Assembly: GCA_002435785.1 (NCBI GenBank) | Contig: DIUC01000061.1 | Coordinates: 121,598-154,217, forward strand | Length of the DNA stretch: 32,620 nt | Reading direction: 5' to 3' | DNA from: Saprospiraceae bacterium UBA6168 | GTDB lineage: Bacteria; Bacteroidota; Bacteroidia; Chitinophagales; Saprospiraceae | Part shown: in pieces, positions 15,846 through 23,317 of the stretch | Layout: each line of letters opens with the position of its first letter | Position numbering within the stretch: position 1 is the first letter of the stretch | Program-made: the position numbers and the translations under genes | Notes under the pieces: model-generated | The model's input: only the letters and a program-made list of their open reading frames with translations | Database searches by the model: none | What the model was told of the DNA's origin: nothing

Positions 15846-15945
15846 TCCAACGCCTTCCTCCTGCGGGAAATATGGGCTTGGTTATTCGCAATTCCCTGAG
15901 TATTCGAGGATTTTTATTGGTCAGCTTCGCAAAAAGGTGGTGGGG
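15846..15945 (+). pseudogene. Frameshifted fragment of a second kdpE-like response regulator
   Basis: About 100 bp are clearly homologous to codons of kdpE at 15378-15470: AFLLREIW in one frame, then after a 2-bp loss (TGGGCTTGG against TGGGGCCCCGG) GYSQFPEYSRIFIGQLRKK in another frame, against AFILREIWGPGY and TQHPEYPRVFIGQLRKK. Differences are mostly at third codon positions, so this is an old paralogue or duplicate, not a recent copy. The receiver domain and C-terminus are gone; the left side has been overwritten by repeats. Confidence 0.85.
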
Positions 15946-16089
15946 GATACCGGTACTGCCGGTTTGCAACTGGCATTTTGGACACTTTCATCAAATACAA
16001 TCCCTAACTTTGAAATGCAAATGAGCTTTAATTGTTATCGAAAAAGTAGGGCTTTGATTGAAGGTTGGGAAGACTTGAGGTAACCGGGT

Positions 16090-17463
16090 CTATTGAACAA
16101 TATACTTAAATGTTTTGCTAACCAAATCGCCCTCCGAGCTTATAGAAAGTAAGTAAATGCCTTTTCCTATGTCTGGCAACTCAATAGAATTGGTATTAAA
16201 GGTAATGATGTACAGCAATTTTCCAGTCACATTTTTTAGTTCCAAAGTATAATAGGCATCATTGTCGAATCCTAAGATGTTCAAACGGTTTGACCGGTTG
16301 GGATTGGGATATATCAAAAATGTATTGGCCGAAGTTTCAAAATTTATGGAAATAACCCCTGACAAGGTAGCTGTACCATCGAAATCCGTTTGCCTCAATC
16401 TATAGTATTGAGTTCCCTTTTGAGGATAGATGTCCTTGAATGTATAATAGAACGTCTGGGTCGAATTACCTGCACCCAGTATGTTTCCAATGCCGTCCCA
16501 ATGAATCCCATCTGTTGATTTTTCGATAGTGAAATAGTCATTTTGTATTTCAGCCGCAGTGGCCCATTTCAGCGCAATGCCTTCATTTTCCTGCTTTCCT
16601 TCAAACGAAAGCAGCTCTATCGGCAGTGCCAAGCTACAGGAAGGACAGTCTTCCACAACCGTGGCGCTACCAAAACCGCCAGAACCTGACATGGTAGCTC
16701 CAGTAGCTTTGCAAATAACAACATTAGCGGTATTTGTCAAAGCGTTGTTCAACAAGGCGTTGCCTGTGTACCTTACTACCCCTGGCCCGATAGGGGCGTT
16801 GTAGGAGTTTGTAACGTTGTTGGTCATGTTTGTTAAATTCATGCAACTGAGGGGTCCCAGGCACACGGCACCGGCCGAATTACCCTGAGTAATTACCGCA
16901 TGAATATTGGCAGTCCCGTTGTTAATGAAAAGCGAAGTCGCACTGTTTATATCCAATGAATATGCTCCACTATTCATGTTGATTGTTGCCGTGGGAATAG
17001 CGTTGAATATGGTATTATTTGAATTTTGCATGACAATGCCTCGGTTCATGTTCAATGTTCCACTGTTCGATATAATACTATTGCCATTCATACCCAGCGG
17101 CCCACCTCCATTGATGGTCAAGGTTCCACCCGCCTCAATTATTATATTGCCGCCATTATAATTCATCGTAGTAAAATTCAAGTTCCCACATACCCGCAAA
17201 GTGCCGCCATTGAGGTTTACGCCATTTGAAAATGCACCTACACCTGTGAACCAATAGGTTTCACCCGAGTTGATATTCACGCCATTCGTTGCTGGACCAT
17301 TGCCTCCAATGCACAAACCTGGTGCAGGGGCAGATGCGCATTGTGCAGCTAAATCATGGGATACTCCAATTGCCATTAACAAAGCTAAAATACCAGCGGA
17401 AAGGTAAGAATGCCGGCTCCTTTTAAGCTTGACTTTTTTGAGAGCATAATTTCCTGTAGTCAT
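16090..17463 (-). CDS. T9SS-sorted secreted protein of unknown function
   Basis: 457 residues. Basic N-terminus followed by a hydrophobic signal region (YLSAGILALLMAIGV) ending near AAQC. Residues about 40-270 are low-complexity, Asn/Gly/Thr-rich, with repeating NxGxxNxNxG patterns (GGTLRVCGNLNF, GGTLTINGGG, SGTLNMNRG) suggestive of a beta-solenoid surface protein. About 275-380 is a module common in Bacteroidota secreted proteins (LPIELLSFEG, ALKWATAAEIQNDYFTIEKS, YYRLRQTDFDG). The C-terminus (FLIYPNPNRSNRLNI...GKGIYLLSI...KTFKYIVQ) is a T9SS sorting domain. Start at ATG 17461-17463. Noticeably AT-richer than neighbours. No catalytic motif; possibly adhesive. Confidence 0.88.
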   Translation of the reverse strand: MTTGNYALKKVKLKRSRHSYLSAGILALLMAIGVSHDLAAQCASAPAPGLCIGGNGPATNGVNINSGETYWFTGVGAFSNGVNLNGGTLRVCGNLNFTTMNYNGGNIIIEAGGTLTINGGGPLGMNGNSIISNSGTLNMNRGIVMQNSNNTIFNAIPTATINMNSGAYSLDINSATSLFINNGTANIHAVITQGNSAGAVCLGPLSCMNLTNMTNNVTNSYNAPIGPGVVRYTGNALLNNALTNTANVVICKATGATMSGSGGFGSATVVEDCPSCSLALPIELLSFEGKQENEGIALKWATAAEIQNDYFTIEKSTDGIHWDGIGNILGAGNSTQTFYYTFKDIYPQKGTQYYRLRQTDFDGTATLSGVISINFETSANTFLIYPNPNRSNRLNILGFDNDAYYTLELKNVTGKLLYIITFNTNSIELPDIGKGIYLLSISSEGDLVSKTFKYIVQ

Positions 17464-18089
17464 AATTTGTGTCTTTACATTTATAGCAATTGCTAAAATG
17501 CAAAGATAAGTCACCTTGATTCCGAGAAGTATTGTACAATTCTAAATAAGAATTATATAATTCCCACACCCCTGAGGACGATATGACCAACGGCATCTAC
17601 TGACCCACCCACCACACCGTTTACCGGCAGCTTTGGATGAAACAACAACGTGCTGACTTTTCCATGTGCAGGCAGGGGGCACACCCGAAAAGTCCGTTCT
17701 ATGCTACCCGCTTCCCGGCTGGCGCAATAGGCAACCACCTCGCTGAGGAATGGCAGCTTGATTAGAACATCATCACCGGGGTGTTCTGGGCACCGTGGTC
17801 AAATTTCATCGCCGGGGCCGAGCAGTCCTTCCTCGACGAGGCCGCCGAGGCCGCCTGTATCCCATCGAGTTCCGCCTGGCGCTTTTCGATAGGGCGATGA
17901 AGAACCCCCGTCGGAAGGGATAACGATTGCGCCGCCGCCCGCGACGCTGGGGTTTTTATTGCTTCTTTTGCGCCCGTATTTACCTCATAAATTTACCTGT
18001 GTGAGAGGAGCAAAAGCATCACATTTCCTCTTTATAAAATCCTTACACCCAACCCCACCTTCTTTACACCCCCCTTATAAATCCTGCCG
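17464..18089. other. Gene-free region with a GC-rich possible coding relic
   Basis: Between the T9SS gene and the kdp promoter there is no intact gene. From 17583 to about 17900 the composition becomes GC-rich and one plus-strand frame reads protein-like (MTNGIY, stop, THHTVYRQLWMKQQRAD..., FYATRFPAGAIGNHLAEEW, stop, NIITGVFWAPWSNFIAGAEQ..., stop). I do not recognise the family; three stops make it non-functional if it ever was a gene. The remainder, 17950-18089, is C- and T-rich with short ACACCC repeats. Confidence 0.35.
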
Positions 18090-18097
18090 CAACTTTG
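18090..18097 (+). promoter_or_regulatory. Possible -7 box of the kdp operon
   Basis: CAACTTTG matches TAnnTTTG at seven of eight positions and lies 30 bp before the first small ORF of the kdp unit. The same CAACTTTG octamer occurs at 30003-30010 at a similar distance from a start codon. A clear -33 element is not evident. KdpE would be expected to bind just upstream, where I see no obvious direct repeat. Confidence 0.45.
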
Positions 18098-18126
18098 CAT
18101 CGTCAAATAAAAACAACCAAACCGTC

Positions 18127-18210
18127 ATGCTTACTATCATCCTACTCGCAGCCGGTGCCTCGTGTTTCTGGCTTTTTTTCAAGTTCATTGACTTTTTTGA
18201 AAAAATCTGA
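18127..18210 (+). CDS. Unnamed 27-residue membrane peptide preceding kdpF
   Basis: A 27-codon frame (ATG at 18127, TGA at 18208-18210) with one hydrophobic segment, MLTIILLAAGASCFWLFF, followed by KFIDFFEKI. It lies between the presumed kdp promoter and kdpF, with only 2 bp between its stop and the kdpF start, so it is probably translated from the same mRNA. It is not KdpF itself (the next ORF has the KdpF tail). It may be a second small subunit or stabiliser of the Kdp complex, or a regulatory upstream peptide; no name is known to me. Too short to exclude chance, but position, hydrophobicity and tight spacing argue for a real gene. Confidence 0.6.
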   Translation: MLTIILLAAGASCFWLFFKFIDFFEKI

Positions 18211-18212
18211 AC

Positions 18213-18290
18213 ATGATAGTTCTATTTATCCTATCTATTCTCGCTTTTGGGTACATCTGCTATGTGCTGCTGAAGCCGGAAAGATTCTAA
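18213..18290 (+). CDS. kdpF: Potassium-transporting ATPase small subunit KdpF
   Basis: 25-residue single-span membrane peptide: hydrophobic MIVLFILSILAFGYICY followed by VLLKPERF. The YVLLKPExF ending is typical of KdpF, which in E. coli (29 residues) stabilises the KdpABC complex. Located directly upstream of kdpA, as in canonical kdpFABC operons, though separated from it by a 90-bp inverted repeat array. Confidence 0.88.
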   Translation: MIVLFILSILAFGYICYVLLKPERF

Positions 18291-18292
18291 CT

Positions 18293-18379
18293 GGGTTGAT
18301 AACAGTTGATAGCAGTTGATAACGGTTGATAATCCGACCGCCATCAACTATTATCAACTGCTATCAACCGCTATCAACC
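18293..18379. repeat. Inverted arrays of a 10-bp unit between kdpF and kdpA
   Basis: Left half: four copies of a 10-bp unit, (G/A)GTTGATARC-like (18294-18332). Right half: four complementary copies, TATCAACYGC-like (18342-18379). The two halves form an imperfect 39-40 bp inverted repeat with a short GC-containing loop (CCGACCGCC). It ends 5 bp before the kdpA ATG and must be transcribed within the operon. Confidence 0.88.
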
Positions 18380-18384
18380 AAAAC

Positions 18385-20076
18385 ATGACTTCCGAACTCC
18401 TCGGCGTACTCTCCATATACGCCCTTGCGATAGCTTTGGCCATTCCCTTCGGGAAATACATTGCACGTGTTTATTCGGGTGAACGGACGTGGCTTGACCC
18501 CATCTTCAACCCGTTGGAACGGCTGTTTTTCAAACTCAGCGGCATTGACCCGACGCTGGAGATGAACTGGAAGCACCATTTGTCGGCATTGCTCGGCATC
18601 AATTTGCTCTGGTTTTTCCTCGCTATGTTCGTGCTGATGAACCAAGGCTGGCTGCCATGGAATCCCGATGGCAACCCGTCCATGTCGCCGCATTTGGCGT
18701 TCAACACGGCGGTGTCGTTCCTCGTCAACTGCAACTTGCAGCACTATTCCGGCGAATCGGGGATGAGCTATTTGGGTCAAATTTTCTGCCTGATGTTCCT
18801 CCAGTTCGTGACGGCAGGCACGGGCATAGCAGCAGCGGCTGCCGTGTTCAATGCCATGCGGGAACGCTCGGCAACCCACTTCGGCAATTTTTACAATTAC
18901 TTCCTGAAAAGCTGCACCCGCATCCTGTTGCCCGTAGCGTTCATGGGCGCATTGGTGTTGGCGTTCAGCGGCACCCCGATGACCTTCGAGGGCAAGGACT
19001 CGATGATTACGATGCAGGGCGACACCGTGCAGGTGAGCCGTGGTCCGGTGGCGGCCTTCGTTGCCATCAAGCAAGCAGGCACCAACGGCGGCGGATATTA
19101 CGGCGTCAACTCGGCGCACCCGCTCGAAAATCCCGATTACCTGACCAACGCCGTGGAGAACATCCTCATTCTCCTCATCCCAATTGCGATGGTGTTTGCG
19201 CTCGGTTTTTACCTCAACCGCCGCAAGCTCTCGTGGATGGTTTTCGGGGTGATGACGCTCGGCTTCCTGCTGCTCTCGCTGCCCTCCATTTACAGCGAAA
19301 TGCAGCCCGCTCCCATTGCGCAGCAACTCGGCATTGACGGCTCGGCAGGCAATATGGAAGGCAAGGAAACCCGTCTCGGAACGGCGGCGAGTGCCTTGTG
19401 GGGCATCAGCACCACGGCTACTTCCAACGGCTCGGTGAACTCCATGCACGACAGCCACACACCTCTGAGCGGTGCGATGCAGATGCTCGATATGATGATA
19501 AACTCCCTGTACGGCGGCGTGGGTGTGGGCTTCTTGAACTTCTATATTTTCATCATTCTCGCTGTATTTATAAGTGGGTTAATGGTAGGCCGCACCCCAG
19601 AGTTTTTAGGCAAAAAAGTGGAGGCACGGGAGATGAAAATCGCCCTCATCATTGCGTTGTTGCACCCATTTATAATTCTGGTCGGCACGGCGCTGTCTGC
19701 CTTCATTTTTTACAAAAACCCCAACATCGGTTGGCTGAACAACCCCGGCAGCCACGGCTTCTCGGAGATGCTCTACGAGTTCACCTCTGCTGCCGCCAAC
19801 AACGGCAGCGGTTTTGAGGGCCTCGGCGACAACACGCCCTGGTGGAACATTGCCACAGGTGTCGTGCTGCTACTGGGGCGCTACCTGCCTATCATCGGGC
19901 CGGTGGCCATTGCGGGAATATTGGCACATAAAAAATACATCCCGGAAAGCGCTGGAACGCTGAAGACGGACACAGGTACCTTCGGATTAATGGTCTTTGC
20001 CGTGATTTTCTTGGTGGCTGCGTTGGCGTTTTTCCCCGCGTTGTCACTGGGGCCTTTAGCTGAATATTTTAACTAA
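18385..20076 (+). CDS. kdpA: Potassium-transporting ATPase subunit A
   Basis: Channel-like, K+-selective membrane subunit of the KdpFABC pump, 563 residues against 557 in E. coli, about ten membrane spans. The four P-loop/selectivity regions are visible: NCNLQHYSGE, the TNGGGYYGVNSAHP loop (from residue 233), SLYGGVGVGF and SAAANNGSGFEGLG. The frame is open upstream, but those codons only translate the repeat array; the ATG at 18385 starts the family N-terminus (MTSELLGVLSIYALAIALA). Followed by the 251-bp nested repeat before kdpB. Confidence 0.97.
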   Translation: MTSELLGVLSIYALAIALAIPFGKYIARVYSGERTWLDPIFNPLERLFFKLSGIDPTLEMNWKHHLSALLGINLLWFFLAMFVLMNQGWLPWNPDGNPSMSPHLAFNTAVSFLVNCNLQHYSGESGMSYLGQIFCLMFLQFVTAGTGIAAAAAVFNAMRERSATHFGNFYNYFLKSCTRILLPVAFMGALVLAFSGTPMTFEGKDSMITMQGDTVQVSRGPVAAFVAIKQAGTNGGGYYGVNSAHPLENPDYLTNAVENILILLIPIAMVFALGFYLNRRKLSWMVFGVMTLGFLLLSLPSIYSEMQPAPIAQQLGIDGSAGNMEGKETRLGTAASALWGISTTATSNGSVNSMHDSHTPLSGAMQMLDMMINSLYGGVGVGFLNFYIFIILAVFISGLMVGRTPEFLGKKVEAREMKIALIIALLHPFIILVGTALSAFIFYKNPNIGWLNNPGSHGFSEMLYEFTSAAANNGSGFEGLGDNTPWWNIATGVVLLLGRYLPIIGPVAIAGILAHKKYIPESAGTLKTDTGTFGLMVFAVIFLVAALAFFPALSLGPLAEYFN

Positions 20077-20090
20077 TAAGGAGTATCCAC

Positions 20091-20341
20091 AACGTCGGGG
20101 AGGTTTAAAACCCTGTTGATTACCCATAGAATAACTCGTTGACAATCAGGTGCGTAGCACCGGTGATATTTGTAGATAACAACCGAAACAATTTAGAGGT
20201 GCAGCGCACCGACCATATTCGGATACATATTCCGGTGCGCTGCACCTCAAAAATGGGGTTCATGTCAAAGCTACAAATATTCCGGTGCGCCGCACCTTTA
20301 TTCTGTGGGTAATGGACAGGGTTTAAAACCTCCCCGACGTT
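20091..20341. repeat. 251-bp triple-nested inverted repeat between kdpA and kdpB (MITE-like)
   Basis: Outer 44-bp arms 20091-20134 and 20298-20341 match at 40 of 44 positions (begin AACGTCGGGGAGGTTT). A middle pair shares GGTGCGnnGCACCGG and ATATTTGTAG (20149-20175 and about 20270-20296). The inner pair is a perfect 16-bp match, 20196-20211 (GAGGTGCAGCGCACCG) with 20233-20248. The short GGTGCGnnGCACC word is itself palindromic and occurs four times. No reading frame of note lies inside. It occupies nearly the whole gap between two subunits of one operon. Structure resembles a non-autonomous mobile element, but target-site duplication is not clear. Confidence 0.85.
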
Positions 20342-20369
20342 CACCCCACCTTTTTTCAATAAAAAAAAC

Positions 20370-22436
20370 ATGAAACGTTCCAATATTTCCACCTCCCTTT
20401 TTCAGCCTGATATAATCAAAACAGCACTGAAAGCGTCCTTCGTCAAACTCTCCCCGGCGGTCATGTTCCGCAACCCCGTCATGTTCCTCGTGTACATGGG
20501 CATGTTTGTCATGCTCGGTGTGTGCATTTGGATAGCGATGGGCGAAACATCGCAGGGCAGTTTGGCCTACAATTGTCTTGTTTTGGCCATCCTGTTTTTT
20601 ACGGTGCTGTTCGCCAATTTTGCGGAAGCAATCGCTGAGGCGAGGGGCAAGGCGCAGGCCGATTCGCTTCGCAAAACACGGGAGGACACGCCTGCCAAGA
20701 AAATCTCCGGCATGGAGGACGGTGTGCTTGCCATCCACCAAACCGTGACCTCTTCTTCGTTGAAACAAGGCGACATCTTCGTTTGCGAAGCTGGAGATAT
20801 CATTCCCGCCGACGGCGAAATCATCAAAGGCTTGGCGACGATTGACGAGAGTGCCATCACGGGCGAAAGTGCTCCGGTCATCCGGGAGGCGGGCGGCGAC
20901 AAAAGCTCCGTCACGGGCGGCACGAAGGTGCTTTCCGACCGGATTTATGTGCAAGTGACCACCAAGCCCGGCGAGAGTTTTTTGGATAAAATGATTGCCC
21001 TCGTGGAAGGCGCCAGCCGTCAGAAAACGCCCAACGAGATTGCGCTGACCATCCTGTTGGCGGGGTTCACGCTGGTGTTCATTATCGTCTGCATCACCTT
21101 GCAGCCGTTTGCGCTGTACGCCGGGGCGAACATCCCCATCGCCGCCTACATCTCACTGTTCGTCTGCCTCATCCCGACTACCATCGGGGCGTTGCTCTCG
21201 GCCATCGGCATTGCGGGCATGGACCGGGCACTTCGTGCAAACGTCATCGCCAAATCGGGCAAGGCCGTGGAAACGGCGGGAGACATTGACACACTGTTGC
21301 TGGATAAAACGGGAACCATCACCATCGGCAACCGGAAGGCCACCCATTTTTATCCCGCTCCGGGTATGGATTTGGTGAAAATGACCACTGCTGCCGTGCT
21401 CGGCTCGCAGGCCGACGACACGCCGGAGGGAAAGTCCATCATCGAATTGGCGCAGGGACAAGATTTGACAAATTTCAAAAATTTGTCAAATCTGACCGAC
21501 GGCGCCCGCTTCGTAAAATTCACCGCCGAAACCCGCTCCTCCGGGGTGGATTTGCCAAGCGGCATCCGCATCCGAAAAGGCGCTTACGATGCTATCAAGG
21601 CACAGGTAGAGAAGGCGGGCAACCCCTTCCCCAACGAGGTTACGGAGGTGGTGAAAAAAATTTCCGCCAATGGCGGTACACCGCTTGTAGTCATTGAAAA
21701 TGAGCAAGTTATGGGCACGGTCGAGTTGCAGGACATCATTAAGACGGGCATCAGCGAGCGATTTGAGCGCCTTCGGAAAATGGGCGTGAAGACCGTCATG
21801 GTCACGGGCGACAATCCGCTCACCGCCAAGTTCATCGCCGAAAAAGCGGGCGTAGACGACTACATTGCGGAAGCAAAACCGGAGGACAAAATGAACTACA
21901 TCAAGGCCGAGCAGCACAGCGGCAAGCTCGTGGCGATGATGGGCGACGGCACGAACGACGCCCCCGCCCTTGCCCAGGCCGACGTTGGCGTGGCCATGAA
22001 CAGCGGCACAGCAGCCGCCAAGGAAGCGGGCAACATGGTGGACCTCGACAACGACCCGACCAAGCTCATCGAAGTGGTGGAAATCGGCAAGCAGTTGCTG
22101 ATGACCCGTGGCACGCTGACCACGTTCAGCATCGCCAACGACGTGGCGAAGTATTTTGCCATTGTCCCGGCGCTTTTCATCACGAGCATCCCGGCGCTCA
22201 ATGCGCTGAATATCATGCACTTGCATAGCCCGGAAAGCGCCATTTTGTCGGCCATAATTTTTAATGCTGTTATTATCCCGATGCTTATTCCGCTGGCATT
22301 AAAAGGTGTGAAATACCGCCCCATCGGTGCCTCGGCGCTGCTGCAACGCAACCTGCTGGTGTATGGCTTGGGCGGGGTGGCGGTGCCGTTTGTGGGGATT
22401 AAGTTGATTGATTTGGTGGTGAGTTTGGTGTTTTAA
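20370..22436 (+). CDS. kdpB: Potassium-transporting ATPase ATP-binding subunit B
   Basis: P-type ATPase (class IA) energising K+ uptake, 688 residues against 682 in E. coli. Motifs: actuator DESAITGESAPV, phosphorylation site LLLDKTGTIT with D312, nucleotide-binding KGAYDAI, TGDNPLTA, and hinge MGDGTNDAPALAQADVGVAMN, followed by the three C-terminal membrane spans. ATG at 20370 fits. Oddity: around residues 364-375 (QDLTNFKNLSNL) the coding DNA is a perfect 14-bp-armed palindrome (21461-21493), apparently a small in-frame insertion in the variable part of the nucleotide-binding domain. The stop overlaps the 3' end of an antisense small gene by 4 bp. Confidence 0.97.
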   Translation: MKRSNISTSLFQPDIIKTALKASFVKLSPAVMFRNPVMFLVYMGMFVMLGVCIWIAMGETSQGSLAYNCLVLAILFFTVLFANFAEAIAEARGKAQADSLRKTREDTPAKKISGMEDGVLAIHQTVTSSSLKQGDIFVCEAGDIIPADGEIIKGLATIDESAITGESAPVIREAGGDKSSVTGGTKVLSDRIYVQVTTKPGESFLDKMIALVEGASRQKTPNEIALTILLAGFTLVFIIVCITLQPFALYAGANIPIAAYISLFVCLIPTTIGALLSAIGIAGMDRALRANVIAKSGKAVETAGDIDTLLLDKTGTITIGNRKATHFYPAPGMDLVKMTTAAVLGSQADDTPEGKSIIELAQGQDLTNFKNLSNLTDGARFVKFTAETRSSGVDLPSGIRIRKGAYDAIKAQVEKAGNPFPNEVTEVVKKISANGGTPLVVIENEQVMGTVELQDIIKTGISERFERLRKMGVKTVMVTGDNPLTAKFIAEKAGVDDYIAEAKPEDKMNYIKAEQHSGKLVAMMGDGTNDAPALAQADVGVAMNSGTAAAKEAGNMVDLDNDPTKLIEVVEIGKQLLMTRGTLTTFSIANDVAKYFAIVPALFITSIPALNALNIMHLHSPESAILSAIIFNAVIIPMLIPLALKGVKYRPIGASALLQRNLLVYGLGGVAVPFVGIKLIDLVVSLVF
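21461..21493. repeat. 33-bp palindrome in frame within kdpB
   Basis: Perfect inverted arms AGATTTGACAAATT (21461-21474) and AATTTGTCAAATCT (21480-21493) around TCAAA. Its length, 33 bp, is exactly 11 codons, and it encodes DLTNFKNLSNL-like sequence between the conserved TPEGKSIIELA and FVKFTAETRSSG blocks, where other KdpB proteins are variable. Chance formation of 14-bp perfect arms in coding DNA is unlikely. Confidence 0.8.
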
Positions 22437-22633
22437 ACTTGGATGCTTTGCTCAATATTTTCGATTGATTTGTCAATGCGGCACTTAGCTTCTTCGGGCG
22501 TTTCTTTCGATTTTATTGAAATCACAACCTCGAAATCGTCAAGGCTATCATTGAAAAACAGTTTGATTTTTTCCAGAAATTCAAAATTAAATTCATCTGC
22601 GGAAATCCTAAAAGTCGCTTTTTTCATGCGCAT
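22433..22633 (-). CDS. Small antisense protein between kdpB and kdpC, antitoxin-like
   Basis: 66 residues (64 if the second ATG at 22625-22627 is used), soluble, acidic/charged: KKATFRISADEFNFEFLEKI followed by a helix, an FEVVISIKSKETPEEAK segment and a C-terminal helix. The pattern resembles small antitoxin-type proteins of Bacteroidota, but no toxin gene is next to it and I cannot name a family. Codon usage is AT-rich and unlike kdp genes. It sits opposite to the operon in the 223-bp gap between kdpB and kdpC, its 3' end overlapping the kdpB stop by 4 bp, suggesting a later insertion. Because the gap codes a full-length charged protein, I judge it real. Confidence 0.6.
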   Translation of the reverse strand: MRMKKATFRISADEFNFEFLEKIKLFFNDSLDDFEVVISIKSKETPEEAKCRIDKSIENIEQSIQV

Positions 22634-22659
22634 GATTTTCGCAAAAATATAAATACGTC

Positions 22660-23220
22660 ATGAAAGAACCACTTCTTCCCGCACTCAAAATGACCCTGCT
22701 CACACTGGTACTTTTCTCCGGCGTTTACACCTTGGCCGTTTGGGGCATCGCCCAACTCGCCCCGAATGGTGGCATGGGCGAAACCATCACGCACAACGGC
22801 AAGACGTACTACGCAAACGTCGGGCAGTCGTTTACCGAAGACCGCTACTTTTGGTCACGCCCATCAGCGGTGGACTACAACGCCGCAGGTTCCGGTGGCA
22901 GCAACAAAGCCGCCTCGAATCCCGACTATGTGGCGACTGTACAGGAGCGCATTGACACGTTTTTGGCGCACAACCCCGGCATTGCGAAAGCGGAAATCCC
23001 CGTGGGCATCGTGACGGCATCGGGCAGCGGCCTTGACCCGCATATCTCGCCAAAGGCGGCGCAGTTGCAGTTGCAGCGCATTGCCCGTGTGCGTAATTTG
23101 CTGCCCGAAAAGGTGGAGGTGCTCGTTGCGCAGCACACTGAAAAGCCGCTGCTCGGTTTGTTCGGGCCGGAGCGAGTGCATGTGCTGAAACTGAACATTG
23201 CATTGGATAATTTGAAATAA
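22660..23220 (+). CDS. kdpC: Potassium-transporting ATPase subunit C
   Basis: 186 residues against 190 in E. coli. One N-terminal membrane helix (MTLLTLVLFSGVYTLAVWGI) and a periplasmic domain that raises the ATP affinity of KdpB. Signatures: YFWSRPSAVDYNA, GSGGSNKA, NP, and ASGSGLDPHISP followed by ARVR, all typical of KdpC. ATG at 22660 with an A/T-rich leader. Separated from kdpB by an antisense gene, so co-transcription with kdpAB would place that gene antisense inside the mRNA. Confidence 0.96.
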   Translation: MKEPLLPALKMTLLTLVLFSGVYTLAVWGIAQLAPNGGMGETITHNGKTYYANVGQSFTEDRYFWSRPSAVDYNAAGSGGSNKAASNPDYVATVQERIDTFLAHNPGIAKAEIPVGIVTASGSGLDPHISPKAAQLQLQRIARVRNLLPEKVEVLVAQHTEKPLLGLFGPERVHVLKLNIALDNLK

Positions 23221-23226
23221 ATCAAA

Positions 23227-23304
23227 CTCCGTGTCCCTCTGTGTCCTATGTTCCTCTGTGTTTAACTTCAACACGGAGAGACGGAGGTCACAAGGGACAC
23301 GGAG
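23227..23304. repeat. Inverted repeat between kdpC and the porin gene
   Basis: Perfect 12-bp arms CTCCGTGTCCCT (23227-23238) and AGGGACACGGAG (23293-23304), with further imperfect pairing inside (CTCTGTGTT with AACACGGAG). Built from CTCTGTG/CTCCGTG words. Starts 7 bp after the kdpC stop and ends 13 bp before the porin ATG. Confidence 0.85.
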
Positions 23305-23317
23305 CAGTCAATTAAAT

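Noticed and set aside
16015..16083. 22-codon ORF after a TAACTTTG box
   Set aside because: The exact -7-like box (16005-16012) is attractive, but it almost touches the ATG, the peptide has no hydrophobic or other signature, and the region is degenerating repeat DNA.
18293..18379. Possible CRISPR or plasmid iteron array
   Set aside because: Units are 10 bp with no spacers and the second half is the reverse complement of the first; no replication gene nearby.
18364..19458. 364-codon open frame on the minus strand
   Set aside because: Lies entirely opposite kdpA, has His/Arg/Glu-rich composition typical of the antisense of a GC-rich membrane gene, and no domain.
20091..20341. Insertion sequence
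   Set aside because: Inverted ends are present but there is no transposase frame and no clear target-site duplication, so it is listed as a repeat only.
21486..22226. 246-codon minus-strand frame
   Set aside because: Opposite kdpB; no recognisable motif.
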